58,850 nt of DNA from Bacteroidaceae bacterium (GTDB taxonomy: Bacteria > Bacteroidota > Bacteroidia > Bacteroidales > Bacteroidaceae). A model generated the notes under the pieces. The model did no database searches. It was not told the origin of the DNA and worked only from the letters and a program-made list of their open reading frames with translations. Every line of letters begins with the position of its first letter. The first letter of the stretch is position 1. Shown in pieces: positions 46,030 through 52,886 of the stretch. Location of the stretch: assembly GCA_017546505.1 (NCBI GenBank), contig JAFYWV010000052.1, positions 1-58,850 of the forward strand, given 5' to 3'. The translations under genes and the position numbers were made by a program.

Positions 46030-46046
46030 ATGCAAAGTTTTTGCAC
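46030..46046. promoter_or_regulatory. Second TGCAA-type palindrome
   Basis: ATGCAAAGTTTTTGCAC, 14 of 17 identical to 44236-44252, 76 nt before the sigma-fragment gene. Confidence 0.45.
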
Positions 46047-46121
46047 ACCATTGCATTCTCAATGCCTATAAAGGTAAATCCTTTTCGTATATATTATAGA
46101 GAAACCTATAATCAGTAATAT

Positions 46122-46442
46122 ATGGAAAAGATAAAAACAAAGGTGTGTGAGAATGAACAGTGCCTATCTATTGAAGATGAATTGCAACTTATAAAGGATA
46201 TAAAATCAAAGGGTACTGAAAGAAATTTGGCAATAGAAAAACTTTCTTATTCAAAATTACGCCTTGTAACTGCTGTCGCAAAAATGTTCAAAGGTTATAA
46301 CTTGCCTATGGAAGAACTTATAAGCGCAGGTAATGAAGGATTGGTATCTGCTGCTGAAAATTATGACGAGACACGTGGCTTTAGTTTTATGAGCTATGCA
46401 GTGTGGTGGATAAGGCAAAGCATTATGCAGAAGATACAATAG
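46122..46442 (+). CDS. Sigma-70 fragment protein (region 2 only)
   Basis: 106-residue protein corresponding to regions 1.2-2 of a housekeeping-type sigma factor. LSIEDELQLIKDIKSKG and NLAIEKLSYSKLRLVTAVAK match sigma region 1.2/2.1; LPMEELISAGNEGLVSAAEN and YDETRGFSFMSYAVWWIRQS match 2.2-2.4. It stops immediately after SIMQKIQ, before regions 3 and 4, so it cannot recognise -33 elements alone. A strong terminator starts 21 nt after the stop, so the short form appears to be a settled gene, not a recent truncation. It might bind core RNA polymerase or serve as a decoy or partner sigma. Confidence 0.8.
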   Translation: MEKIKTKVCENEQCLSIEDELQLIKDIKSKGTERNLAIEKLSYSKLRLVTAVAKMFKGYNLPMEELISAGNEGLVSAAENYDETRGFSFMSYAVWWIRQSIMQKIQ

Positions 46443-46462
46443 AGATATCCGCCAAGAAAAAG

Positions 46463-46507
46463 CTACGCTATAGTGCATATTATCGATGCATTGTAGCGTG
46501 GTTTTTT
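46463..46507 (+). terminator. Terminator of the sigma-fragment gene
   Basis: 16-bp stem CTACGCTATAGTGCAT / ATGCATTGTAGCGTGG (with G-U pairs), 7-nt loop, then six T. Confidence 0.88.
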
Positions 46508-46553
46508 GTTGGTGTTTATGCATAAAATGCATATTACATTCACTGTCGTAATC

Positions 46554-46584
46554 TTGCCAAAACAGATTGTTGTTCGTACTTTTG
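46554..46584 (+). promoter_or_regulatory. crcB promoter
   Basis: TTG at 46554-46556, 20 nt, then TACTTTTG at 46577-46584. No fluoride riboswitch pattern is seen in the 26-nt leader. Confidence 0.72.
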
Positions 46585-46610
46585 CAGCAGTATAGAATAA
46601 TTACGGCAAA

Positions 46611-46973
46611 ATGATAAAGAGTATGTTACTTGTGGGCGCGGGTGGTGCGCTTGGCAGCATTGCACGCTATGCTGTGTCGTTGCTGTTTGCTCATTTCGCA
46701 ATATGCAACCATTGGGCAACGTTGCTTGTGAATGTGGTAGGTTCGTTCCTGATAGGTCTTTTAATTCCTATGCTCTCAAATGGCGCATATCTCTTTGCCG
46801 TGGTTGGTTGCTGCGGTGGTTTCACCACTTTCTCAACCTTCTCGTCGCAGGCTTTGCAACTGTTCCAGGCCGGAGAACGGTTGACTGCAACGGTGTATGT
46901 TTTGGCGTCGCTTGTCGTGTCGATGCTGATGGTGCTGCTTGGTATGTATGTTGCCGGCAAATTCGCCAAATAG
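46611..46973 (+). CDS. crcB: Fluoride channel FluC/CrcB
   Basis: 120-residue four-helix inner-membrane protein that exports fluoride as a dual-topology dimer. Family motifs GGALGSIARYAVS, NVVGSFLIGLL and the GCCGGFTTFSTFSSQ segment (Na+/F- pore with Phe and Thr/Ser) are intact. Length is typical for the single-gene form. The following YgbA_NO gene starts 12 nt later, so the two are likely co-transcribed. Confidence 0.95.
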   Translation: MIKSMLLVGAGGALGSIARYAVSLLFAHFAICNHWATLLVNVVGSFLIGLLIPMLSNGAYLFAVVGCCGGFTTFSTFSSQALQLFQAGERLTATVYVLASLVVSMLMVLLGMYVAGKFAK

Positions 46974-46985
46974 AGTAGTGCCGTT

Positions 46986-47285
46986 ATGTCAAGGATAGAA
47001 CGAGAGAAAAAGACCGTTGCTGCAATGGTTGCCATCTATTGCCGTTATAAAGAGGGAAACCGAGACCTGTGCGATGGTTGCAGGCTACTTCTTGAATATG
47101 CCAACCGCCGTTTGGAGCATTGCAAGTTCGGCGAGGGAAAGAGTACGTGCCGCAAATGCCCCATTCATTGCTACAAGCCCGATATGCGTGAGCGTATGCG
47201 TGAGGTTATGCGCTTCGCCGGCCCCAGGATGCTGCTTTTTCACCCGGTGATGGCAATAAGGCATCTGTGGGATGAGAGAAAATAA
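46986..47285 (+). CDS. YgbA_NO family (nitrous-oxide-stimulated-promoter) protein
   Basis: 99-residue basic protein. The family pattern is present: MVAIYCRYKEGNRDLCDGCR, EYANRRLEHCKFGEGKSTCR, KCPIHCYKPDMRERMREVMR and HPVMAIRHL. Seven cysteines suggest an iron-sulfur or zinc site. YgbA homologues are induced by nitric oxide (NsrR regulons) and support growth under nitrosative stress. Its place after crcB is positional only. Confidence 0.9.
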   Translation: MSRIEREKKTVAAMVAIYCRYKEGNRDLCDGCRLLLEYANRRLEHCKFGEGKSTCRKCPIHCYKPDMRERMREVMRFAGPRMLLFHPVMAIRHLWDERK

Positions 47286-47286
47286 G

Positions 47287-47320
47287 ATCAGCTGTAAAGC
47301 CATCGTGCATTACAACTGAT
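47287..47320. terminator. Hairpin between converging genes
   Basis: ATCAG-C-TGTAA / TTACA-A-CTGAT with a 12-nt loop, followed on the plus strand by TTTT. It sits between the YgbA_NO gene and the leftward membrane protein gene. Confidence 0.55.
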
Positions 47321-47342
47321 TTTAGCTATTGATGTAACTTTG

Positions 47343-48143
47343 TCACTCCTTGGCGAAATCTTTGTAATCCACCTCGCAATTTCCAATGTTGCTGTTGTTG
47401 GCATCGGTAAATATATATTGGAGTCTGATATTTACAGCCTTGAAAAACTCGTTTGAATCAATCTCGGCCAATGCGCACATTGATATAGCTTCATAGTACA
47501 ACTCTATTTTGTTATTCTCTCCAAATTCTTCTATAATATCCTTTAGCTCATTCTCTGCAATATCATCTTTGTTAATCTCCAATCGATAAATGAAATTATA
47601 TGACGATTCGGAAATTTTGATTTCGTTGAGCGTCATAACCTCGTTTATGCGGATTGGAGCCCTCTTGCTCATCTTTTCAAACTCCTCGTTCAGCCCGGCT
47701 TTAAAATCCATAATTGTTTTTGTCAATGACAAATCGACGTTGCTGCTTTCGCTTTTATATGTTTCCGTGCTGTTGCTTGACACCTCTTTTGTGTCAACAA
47801 CCTTTTGAGAAACTGTTTGTGTGGTATCGTTCGTTGTGCAGCGTTGTATGCAGGTCAACAAAATGTTTGCCCCAACCATCAAACCACCCAGTGCAACCAG
47901 TACAATGGGAACAACCTTGGAGAATTTCTTCTCTTCGTGCAATATCCTTTTGCTCAACTCTCTCCTTGAAAACATCGTGAGCCCAATGGAGAGTATCCAC
48001 ACTTCGGGTATAAGAACTGCGACAAACAAAGCATTGGGAGATGACGCTTCAACAACCCCGGTAACAATCATTACAATGCTAAACAAAACGTGGATAACTG
48101 CCCAAAGAATAGCAATCAAGGAGTAATAAACGACTTTTTTCAT
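47343..48143 (-). CDS. Membrane protein of unknown function downstream of RNA copy 1
   Basis: 266 residues. Three hydrophobic stretches (about 5-32, 37-58 and 78-100) anchor the N-terminal third in the inner membrane; the rest, from about 105, is a polar domain with many Ser/Asn, then a helix-rich segment (NELKDIIEEFGENNKIELYY). I do not recognise a family. It lies 57 nt downstream of structured element copy 1 (48201-48417) and may be controlled by it. Codon use is AT-rich. Confidence 0.7.
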   Translation of the reverse strand: MKKVVYYSLIAILWAVIHVLFSIVMIVTGVVEASSPNALFVAVLIPEVWILSIGLTMFSRRELSKRILHEEKKFSKVVPIVLVALGGLMVGANILLTCIQRCTTNDTTQTVSQKVVDTKEVSSNSTETYKSESSNVDLSLTKTIMDFKAGLNEEFEKMSKRAPIRINEVMTLNEIKISESSYNFIYRLEINKDDIAENELKDIIEEFGENNKIELYYEAISMCALAEIDSNEFFKAVNIRLQYIFTDANNSNIGNCEVDYKDFAKE

Positions 48144-48200
48144 AATTCTCTTCTTTATAGTTATAAGTTGCTTTTCTTTTAATGGAGGGGCTTTGCCTAA

Positions 48201-48417
48201 CTATAAAAAAGAAAAGCGCAGACCCTCGTCATACGCTGTCTGGGCTCACCACAAGCCACAATCCAATATGAGAAAGCCTGCACTTATGCAGATTCCTCAA
48301 TTGGAATGTAATTTTGCCCGTTTTTGTTCCGAGGTGGTGATTCAGACAGCGATTGAGCAAATTATATATAATGTCTTGTGCACGGCTATTGCGCGAACAC
48401 ATTGCGAAGATAGGGCA
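48201..48417 (-). ncRNA. Structured RNA element, copy 1
   Basis: About 216 bp, 95% identical to the copy at 49341-49555. Read on the minus strand: a TATCTTCG -7-like box (48405-48412), then an RNA closed by CGCTGTCTG/CAGACAGCG (48343-48351 with 48234-48242) and TCACCAC/GTGGTGA (48334-48340 with 48246-48252). Inside is a long hairpin (48258-48267 with 48300-48309, and CTGCA/TGCAG at the tip). At the 3' end GTCTG (48238-48242) can instead pair with CAGAC (48219-48223), followed by a U-tract (48203-48215). It is a leader of the next gene or a free RNA. I recognise no Rfam family. Confidence 0.7.
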
Positions 48418-48558
48418 AACTTTGCAGAAAAAGAAATTAACCGGAAAGTTTTTTCTATCCGGTTAATTTATGGGGCACACACCATTCACGTGGGATGGCA
48501 TCTGCCAATTCTTTAACACAGAGTTTTGTCCTTAATTCAGAAAAACTGTGTCGAAAGA

Positions 48559-49287
48559 TTAGTTGCCCGATTCCATTTTTGGAATATCGAATGAACTTGT
48601 AGCATCGTCAAAGTAATAGTACTTAGCTTTTTCAAAAGGAATATTTTCGAGATTTATATTAATAGACGCTCCGTCATCACGTGTTAATAAGAGACAATTA
48701 TTTGTGCCGGATATACGATTTACGAATAAGGTATAGCTGTTTTCTGTTTTGTATAAATTGAAGTAATAATGTGCAGGACTTACGTAACAATGATGGCGTG
48801 CATCAATATAATTCTCGTTATTAAGCATAAGTAGATATGAATCATATTTTGCTGTCAGGTTTATATTTGTCATATCTTTTGTTATGTGAATGGTTTCATC
48901 AAATGAGATGAATACTGTATCTGAAACATATCTACTGTGTACAAGAGGTGTAGATGTTCCAACGACTTCGTATTCGCCCTCGGTTAAACGTACTGCATCT
49001 TTATTTTTCCACAATCCATCTATGGAAGTTACCGCACCTGTTGTCTTATTTGTGAACTTGAGCGAATAGGTTGTTGGAGTTAGTCGTTTTGTTTTTATAT
49101 ACTTGTCGTAAAAGTCATTGTAAAGAATTGCACCTGTTGCTCTTGTCATACTACCGCTTTCTGCAAAAGTGTAGTCCAATGTTAAATCAACCTCTTGCGG
49201 AGTGTAAAATTCATCTTCATCGTTAGAACAGGATGTAAGGCAAATAAAAGATGTCACAAATAACATCAAAGAAAATACTTTTTTCAT
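48559..49287 (-). CDS. Lipoprotein of unknown function downstream of RNA copy 2
   Basis: 242 residues with lipoprotein signal (lipobox LTSC, then SNDEDEFYTP). The body is beta-rich (VDLTLDYTFAESG, YSLKFTNKTTGAVTSIDG, YEVVGTSTPL), like small Bacteroidales surface lipoproteins with Ig-like or fimbrillin-like folds, but no family can be named. ATG 49287 is chosen because it begins the signal peptide. Element copy 2 lies 54 nt upstream, and the TTTG/TATCTTCG promoter in it would drive this gene with a leader of about 250 nt. Confidence 0.75.
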   Translation of the reverse strand: MKKVFSLMLFVTSFICLTSCSNDEDEFYTPQEVDLTLDYTFAESGSMTRATGAILYNDFYDKYIKTKRLTPTTYSLKFTNKTTGAVTSIDGLWKNKDAVRLTEGEYEVVGTSTPLVHSRYVSDTVFISFDETIHITKDMTNINLTAKYDSYLLMLNNENYIDARHHCYVSPAHYYFNLYKTENSYTLFVNRISGTNNCLLLTRDDGASININLENIPFEKAKYYYFDDATSSFDIPKMESGN

Positions 49288-49340
49288 AATCTGAAATTTA
49301 TAGTTAAACATTATGTTACTTCTTTAAATCTTTTGCTTGA

Positions 49341-49555
49341 CTATAAAAAGAAAAGCGCAGACCCTCGTCATACGCTGTCTGGGCTCACCACAAGCCATAG
49401 TTCAATATGAGAAAGCCTGCACTTATGCAGATTCCTCAATTGGACTATAATTTTGCTCGTTGTGTTCCGAGGTGGTGATTCAGACAGCGATTGAGCAAAT
49501 TATATATAATGTCTTGTGCACGGCTATTGCGCGAACACATTGCGAAGATAGTGCA
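49341..49555 (-). ncRNA. Structured RNA element, copy 2
   Basis: Second copy of the element described at 48201-48417. Differences are few, and five of about ten fall on the two arms of one helix (49397-49406 with 49439-49448), where two pairs change on both sides (C-G to U-A type, and a mismatch to G-C). A full promoter lies on the minus strand: TTTG at 49573-49570, 19 nt, TATCTTCG at 49550-49543. The transcript would enter the lipoprotein gene at 49287. Confidence 0.72.
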
Positions 49556-49573
49556 AGCCGAGTGAAGAACAAA
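49543..49573 (-). promoter_or_regulatory. Promoter of RNA element copy 2
   Basis: Minus strand TTTG, exactly 19 nt, TATCTTCG. Confidence 0.68.
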
Positions 49574-49825
49574 ATAAATACGTTTGTTTTTTATTACGCG
49601 TTGTTTTTTATTCCAAGGTGTCACCGACATTCAACGACGTTGAATTATGTAACAGAATCCAGTTCTATAAATATTACTTTAATTTTTAGTTTGACCAAAC
49701 CTGATATAGTTTTATATGTTTGTTGTTATGGATAGGTTATAGTTTGAATGTATTTAGCATTTGTAGTGAAAAATATTGAAGTAAACTTTATTTTTTCGCT
49801 TGTTATACCTGTATTTGTGAAGAAT

Positions 49826-50640
49826 ATGCGTATAGTTAGGTGTTTACTTTATGCTGACCAGTATAAAAGATATTCAAAACAATATGAAACGGGAGAAACT
49901 CCAGTTCTTGTAATGTGTTCTGATAAGAATGAGTATATATGCAAATATATGCGTTCTTTAAGTCCTGCATACAACTTGTTTGTGAATTCATTGGTGCTCG
50001 TTTTATTGAAAAATGGGGTATACGCTCGCCAAAAATGGATTTAGTTATTATTAAAACAGCACATTGGAGTAATTTCTTGTCAACAAATTGTATTAGGACA
50101 GCTCCTGCATTGGGGTATATGATGTTGGATGGTGTTGCTGATATAACACAAACTACGTATAACCATATTCAATTATCCAAGAATGTTTTAGAGCAGTTGC
50201 TAAAGATTGCATTGTTTGATTTTTGGATTGCGAATGAAGACCGCACTTACAACAATGCTAATTTGTTATATGATGTAGATTCTGATGAACTTGTGTCTAT
50301 TGATTACGGTGGCATATTTAACACTTCAACATTCGAGTATCCAATGTCGCAGCTGACAATGACCGATACAATTTTGTATGCCGAAATATTTAAACAATTT
50401 AAAGATAAATTCAGTACAAATGAAATTACTTCTATAGCACATAGTTTGAAAGTGTATTACGTTAATTCCATCAAAAAGTGTAGGAATTCAGTTCCCGGAA
50501 TGTTGTTGGATATTCCACCGGAATGGAAAGTTGGTAGTGAAGTAGTGTATGAGAAGGTTGCTCAATTGTTTGATGAGAGGTGGATTAATGAGGTTTGGGG
50601 TAACTTTATTGAATGTTTAAATGATAATCTAAATGAATAA
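49826..50640 (+). pseudogene. HipA-like (HipA_2) kinase gene with a frameshift
   Basis: A HipA-type Ser/Thr kinase-like protein of about 270 residues, broken by one frameshift. The frame from ATG 49826 (MRIVRCLLYADQY, PVLVMCSDKNEYICKYM) runs to about 49985; the homologous continuation (FIGARFIEKWGI, then IALFDFWIANEDRTYNN, SIDYGGIFN) is in another frame. Kinase residues remain: NEDRxxxN is the catalytic loop and DYGG the metal Asp. A 1-nt loss near TTTGTGAATTC is the simplest cause. The downstream DUF3037-like gene overlaps by 8 nt, the usual partnership of this family. Biological role: toxin-antitoxin-like or stress regulation, not settled. Confidence 0.75.
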
Positions 50641-50980
50641 ATTGCAATATAGTATAATTTTTGGTGAGATTAGACCTGAAATTTCAGAACGTTTGAGTCT
50701 TGGTATAATTGTTGTCGATGGCGAAAAAATTTCGGTGAGATATTCTAGTAAAAAATTACAAGTCTTAAAATCTTTGTACCCTGAAAGAGAATATAAATTC
50801 ATTGGTAGAGTTATACGAAGTTTATCTAAACAAAAAGCTATAGATTCTGAGAGTATTGTTAATTATCTTTCTCGCTATTCTAATAATCTGGTTTCAATAT
50901 CAAAACTACAAGGAATTGATTTAGAAGCTACTGAAAAAAGTAAAAAATGGTTATTTGATACGTATGTGAAAGTTTCTTAA
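50633..50980 (+). CDS. DUF3037-like protein, partner of the HipA-like kinase
   Basis: 115 residues, cytoplasmic. The N-terminus LQYSIIFGEIRPEISERLSL, then GIIVVDG, follows the DUF3037 pattern (YSIIRYVPDxxxxEFxNIGVVL). The remainder is helical. It starts 8 nt inside the HipA-like gene, so they are translationally coupled. DUF3037 and HipA_2 proteins occur together in many bacteria; the molecular role is unknown. A terminator follows 18 nt after the stop. Confidence 0.7.
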   Translation: MNKLQYSIIFGEIRPEISERLSLGIIVVDGEKISVRYSSKKLQVLKSLYPEREYKFIGRVIRSLSKQKAIDSESIVNYLSRYSNNLVSISKLQGIDLEATEKSKKWLFDTYVKVS

Positions 50981-50998
50981 TGTGTATGTTTTCGTTAG

Positions 50999-51038
50999 TT
51001 AAAAATCACAGCATCTTAGAGATTGCTGTGATTTTTAA
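50999..51038 (+). terminator. Terminator of the HipA-like/DUF3037 unit
   Basis: Stem TTAAAAATCACAGCA / TGCTGTGATTTTTAA, 10-nt loop; the 3' arm is T-rich. Confidence 0.8.
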
Positions 51039-51052
51039 TTTCTGCTCTGTGG

Positions 51053-51127
51053 CATCCCATTGAATCAATTACAATCGCTTCGCAATCGCCACCCAAGCGG
51101 TGCCACCTTTCGGCACTACGCTTGACC
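51053..51127 (+). repeat. 75-bp direct repeat, copy A
   Basis: Starts CATCCCATTGAATCAATTAC; 69 of 75 bases match copy B at 51181-51255. Noncoding; function unknown. Confidence 0.85.
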
Positions 51128-51180
51128 TATGGCTCTGCAATTAACCCTGTAGTCGTTTAACTGTTTGTCCCCCTTGGGGC

Positions 51181-51255
51181 CATCCCATTGAATCAATTAC
51201 AATCGCTTCGCGACCGCAACCCACGCGGTGCCACCTTGCGGCACTACGCGTGACC
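51181..51255 (+). repeat. 75-bp direct repeat, copy B
   Basis: Second copy, 128 nt after copy A. Contains an inverted pair GTGCC..GGCAC. Noncoding spacer between the DUF3037-like gene and guaA. Confidence 0.85.
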
Positions 51256-51280
51256 ATTGCTTTGTAATTGCTTCGGAAGG

Positions 51281-51320
51281 AGTAATAAAAAAGAGAGCCG
51301 AAGCTCTCTTTTTTATTACT
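51281..51320 (-). terminator. guaA terminator
   Basis: 18-bp perfect stem (AGTAATAAAAAAGAGAGC and complement) with a CGAA loop; it overlaps the guaA stop and gives a T-run on the minus strand. Confidence 0.85.
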
Positions 51321-52623
51321 CCCACTCAATAGTAGCACTGGGTTTTGGTGACATATCGTAGCATACGCGGTTGATGTTTGGCACTTCGGCGAGTATGCGG
51401 TCGGTAATCTTCAGGAGGATTGGCCATTCAATCTGCTCGATTGTTGCTGTCATTGCATCAACGGTGTTCACGGCGCGGATGATAACGGGCCAGTCGTATG
51501 AACGTGCGTTGTTGCGTACGCCTACTGATTTGAAGTCGGGCACTACGGTGAAGTACTGCCATACAGTCTTGTCAAGGCCGGCGTTCTTGAACTCTTCGCG
51601 CAGGATGGCGTCGCTCTCGCGCAATGCTTCAAGACGGTCGCGTGTGATTGCGCCAAGGCAGCGTACACCCAAACCGGGGCCTGGGAATGGCTGGCGGTAT
51701 ACCATATCGTATGGCAAGCCAAGCTCAAGACCGCAAGCGCGTACCTCGTCCTTGAAGAGCTGGCGGATTGGTTCTACAAGCTCAAACTGGAGGTCTTCGG
51801 GCAGACCGCCTACGTTGTGGTGGCTCTTTACCATCTTTGCTGTCTTTGTACCGCTCTCAACAATGTCGGGGTAGATTGTTCCCTGTCCCAAGAAGTCGAT
51901 GCCGTCGAGCTTGCGTGCCTCTTCCTCGAATACGCGAATGAACTCGCCACCGATAATCTTGCGCTTCTGCTCAGGGTCTGCTACACCTTCAAGAAGGTTG
52001 AGGAAACGGTCTGTTGCATCAACGTATACAAGGTTTGCGCAGAGCTGCTTGCTGAATACCTCGACAACAGCCTCGCTCTCGCCCTTGCGCATCAGGCCGT
52101 GATTTACGTGAACGCAGACAAGGTTGTCGCCGATAGCCTTGAGCAACAATGCTGCAACGACAGAGCTGTCTACACCGCCCGAAAGGGCAAGCAACACCTT
52201 CTTGTCACCTACCTGGCGGCGGATGAGCTCAACCTGGTCGTTGACAAAGTTTGTCATATTCCAGTTCTTCTCGGCCTTGCAGGTGTTGAGCACGAACTCC
52301 TTGACAGCCTCTTTAACAACCTCTACGTCGTTGCCGATCTCGGCAATCTTGACATCGCAGAGGGCCTTTTCGTGGCCGGCTGCCATAACCGGGAAACCGG
52401 CGTTGTAGATATCGTTGTTGACATCGATGGCAACGCCGTCAATAACATTGTTTGGGCCACCGTTTATGATAATACCTTTTACGTTGGGGAGAGCCTTGAG
52501 CTCATCGACTGTGATGTCGTGTGGATAGATCTCGCTGTAGACACCAAGTGCGCGGATTGCGCGTGCAAGCACTGTGTTCTCGTGGCTACCGAGGTCAAGG
52601 ATAACAATCATGTCCTGTTTCAT
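51316..52623 (-). CDS. guaA: GMP synthase with degenerate glutaminase domain
   Basis: 435 residues that amidate XMP to GMP. The ATP-pyrophosphatase domain is intact: LLALSGGVDSSV (P-loop, 148-154), GQGTIYPDIVES, KSHHNVGG and the C-terminal dimerisation part ending KPSATIEWE. The N-terminal class I glutaminase region is short (about 120 rather than 190-200 residues) and lacks the catalytic Cys: where GICYGMQ is expected the chain reads VMAAGHEKALCD, and the His/Glu partners are missing. The enzyme may use free ammonia or a partner amidotransferase. Start at ATG 52623. Confidence 0.93.
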   Translation of the reverse strand: MKQDMIVILDLGSHENTVLARAIRALGVYSEIYPHDITVDELKALPNVKGIIINGGPNNVIDGVAIDVNNDIYNAGFPVMAAGHEKALCDVKIAEIGNDVEVVKEAVKEFVLNTCKAEKNWNMTNFVNDQVELIRRQVGDKKVLLALSGGVDSSVVAALLLKAIGDNLVCVHVNHGLMRKGESEAVVEVFSKQLCANLVYVDATDRFLNLLEGVADPEQKRKIIGGEFIRVFEEEARKLDGIDFLGQGTIYPDIVESGTKTAKMVKSHHNVGGLPEDLQFELVEPIRQLFKDEVRACGLELGLPYDMVYRQPFPGPGLGVRCLGAITRDRLEALRESDAILREEFKNAGLDKTVWQYFTVVPDFKSVGVRNNARSYDWPVIIRAVNTVDAMTATIEQIEWPILLKITDRILAEVPNINRVCYDMSPKPSATIEWE

Positions 52624-52723
52624 ATTCTTGAATGTATTAAATTGGTTTCTTTTTTTCAGTTACAAAAATATACTTTTTCCTTTTTTCTTACAATAGCGAG
52701 GTTGCTAATGTTTGTTTAGCAAA

Positions 52724-52762
52724 CAAAAAAAATGAGAGTGAAAACCGCGTGGTTTCACTCTC
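52724..52762 (-). terminator. Terminator after the 28-codon frame
   Basis: 10-bp stem GAGAGTGAAA / TTTCACTCTC extended by CC/GG, then on the minus strand about eight T. It starts 2 nt after the small frame stop codon and about 100 nt before guaA. Confidence 0.8.
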
Positions 52763-52764
52763 GT

Positions 52765-52851
52765 TTATGTGCGCTGTCTCTCTTCACCGGTGGTGACACC
52801 GATTACATTGCTATTCATTGTGAAGGCTCTGAAATTCTGAAGAAAGCCCAT
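52765..52851 (-). CDS. Possible 28-residue small protein or leader peptide upstream of guaA
   Basis: Reading frame MGFLQNFRAFTMNSNVIG followed by VTTGEERQRT. An A-rich stretch (CAGCAAAGACT) lies before the ATG, a TATCTTTG -7 box is 36 nt upstream on the minus strand, and a strong terminator begins 2 nt after the stop. This tight layout suggests a real short transcript. It may be a small protein, or a leader peptide that controls guaA by attenuation. I do not recognise the sequence. A second in-frame ATG at 52818 would give 17 residues. Confidence 0.5.
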   Translation of the reverse strand: MGFLQNFRAFTMNSNVIGVTTGEERQRT

Positions 52852-52886
52852 AGTCTTTGCTGAAAATATTATTTTGTTTTATGGTA

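Noticed and set aside
46508-46610. Fluoride riboswitch in front of crcB
   Set aside because: The leader is too short and lacks the conserved GGTGATGG-type element; a normal promoter lies there.
48201-48417. The duplicated element as a classic 6S RNA
   Set aside because: A long closing stem fits loosely, but two adjacent copies, each with a terminator-competing arm and placed as a gene leader, are not typical; I could not match a 6S central bubble.
49960-50000. Programmed frameshift in the HipA-like gene
   Set aside because: No slippery heptamer or downstream structure is visible at the shift point; a simple indel is more likely.
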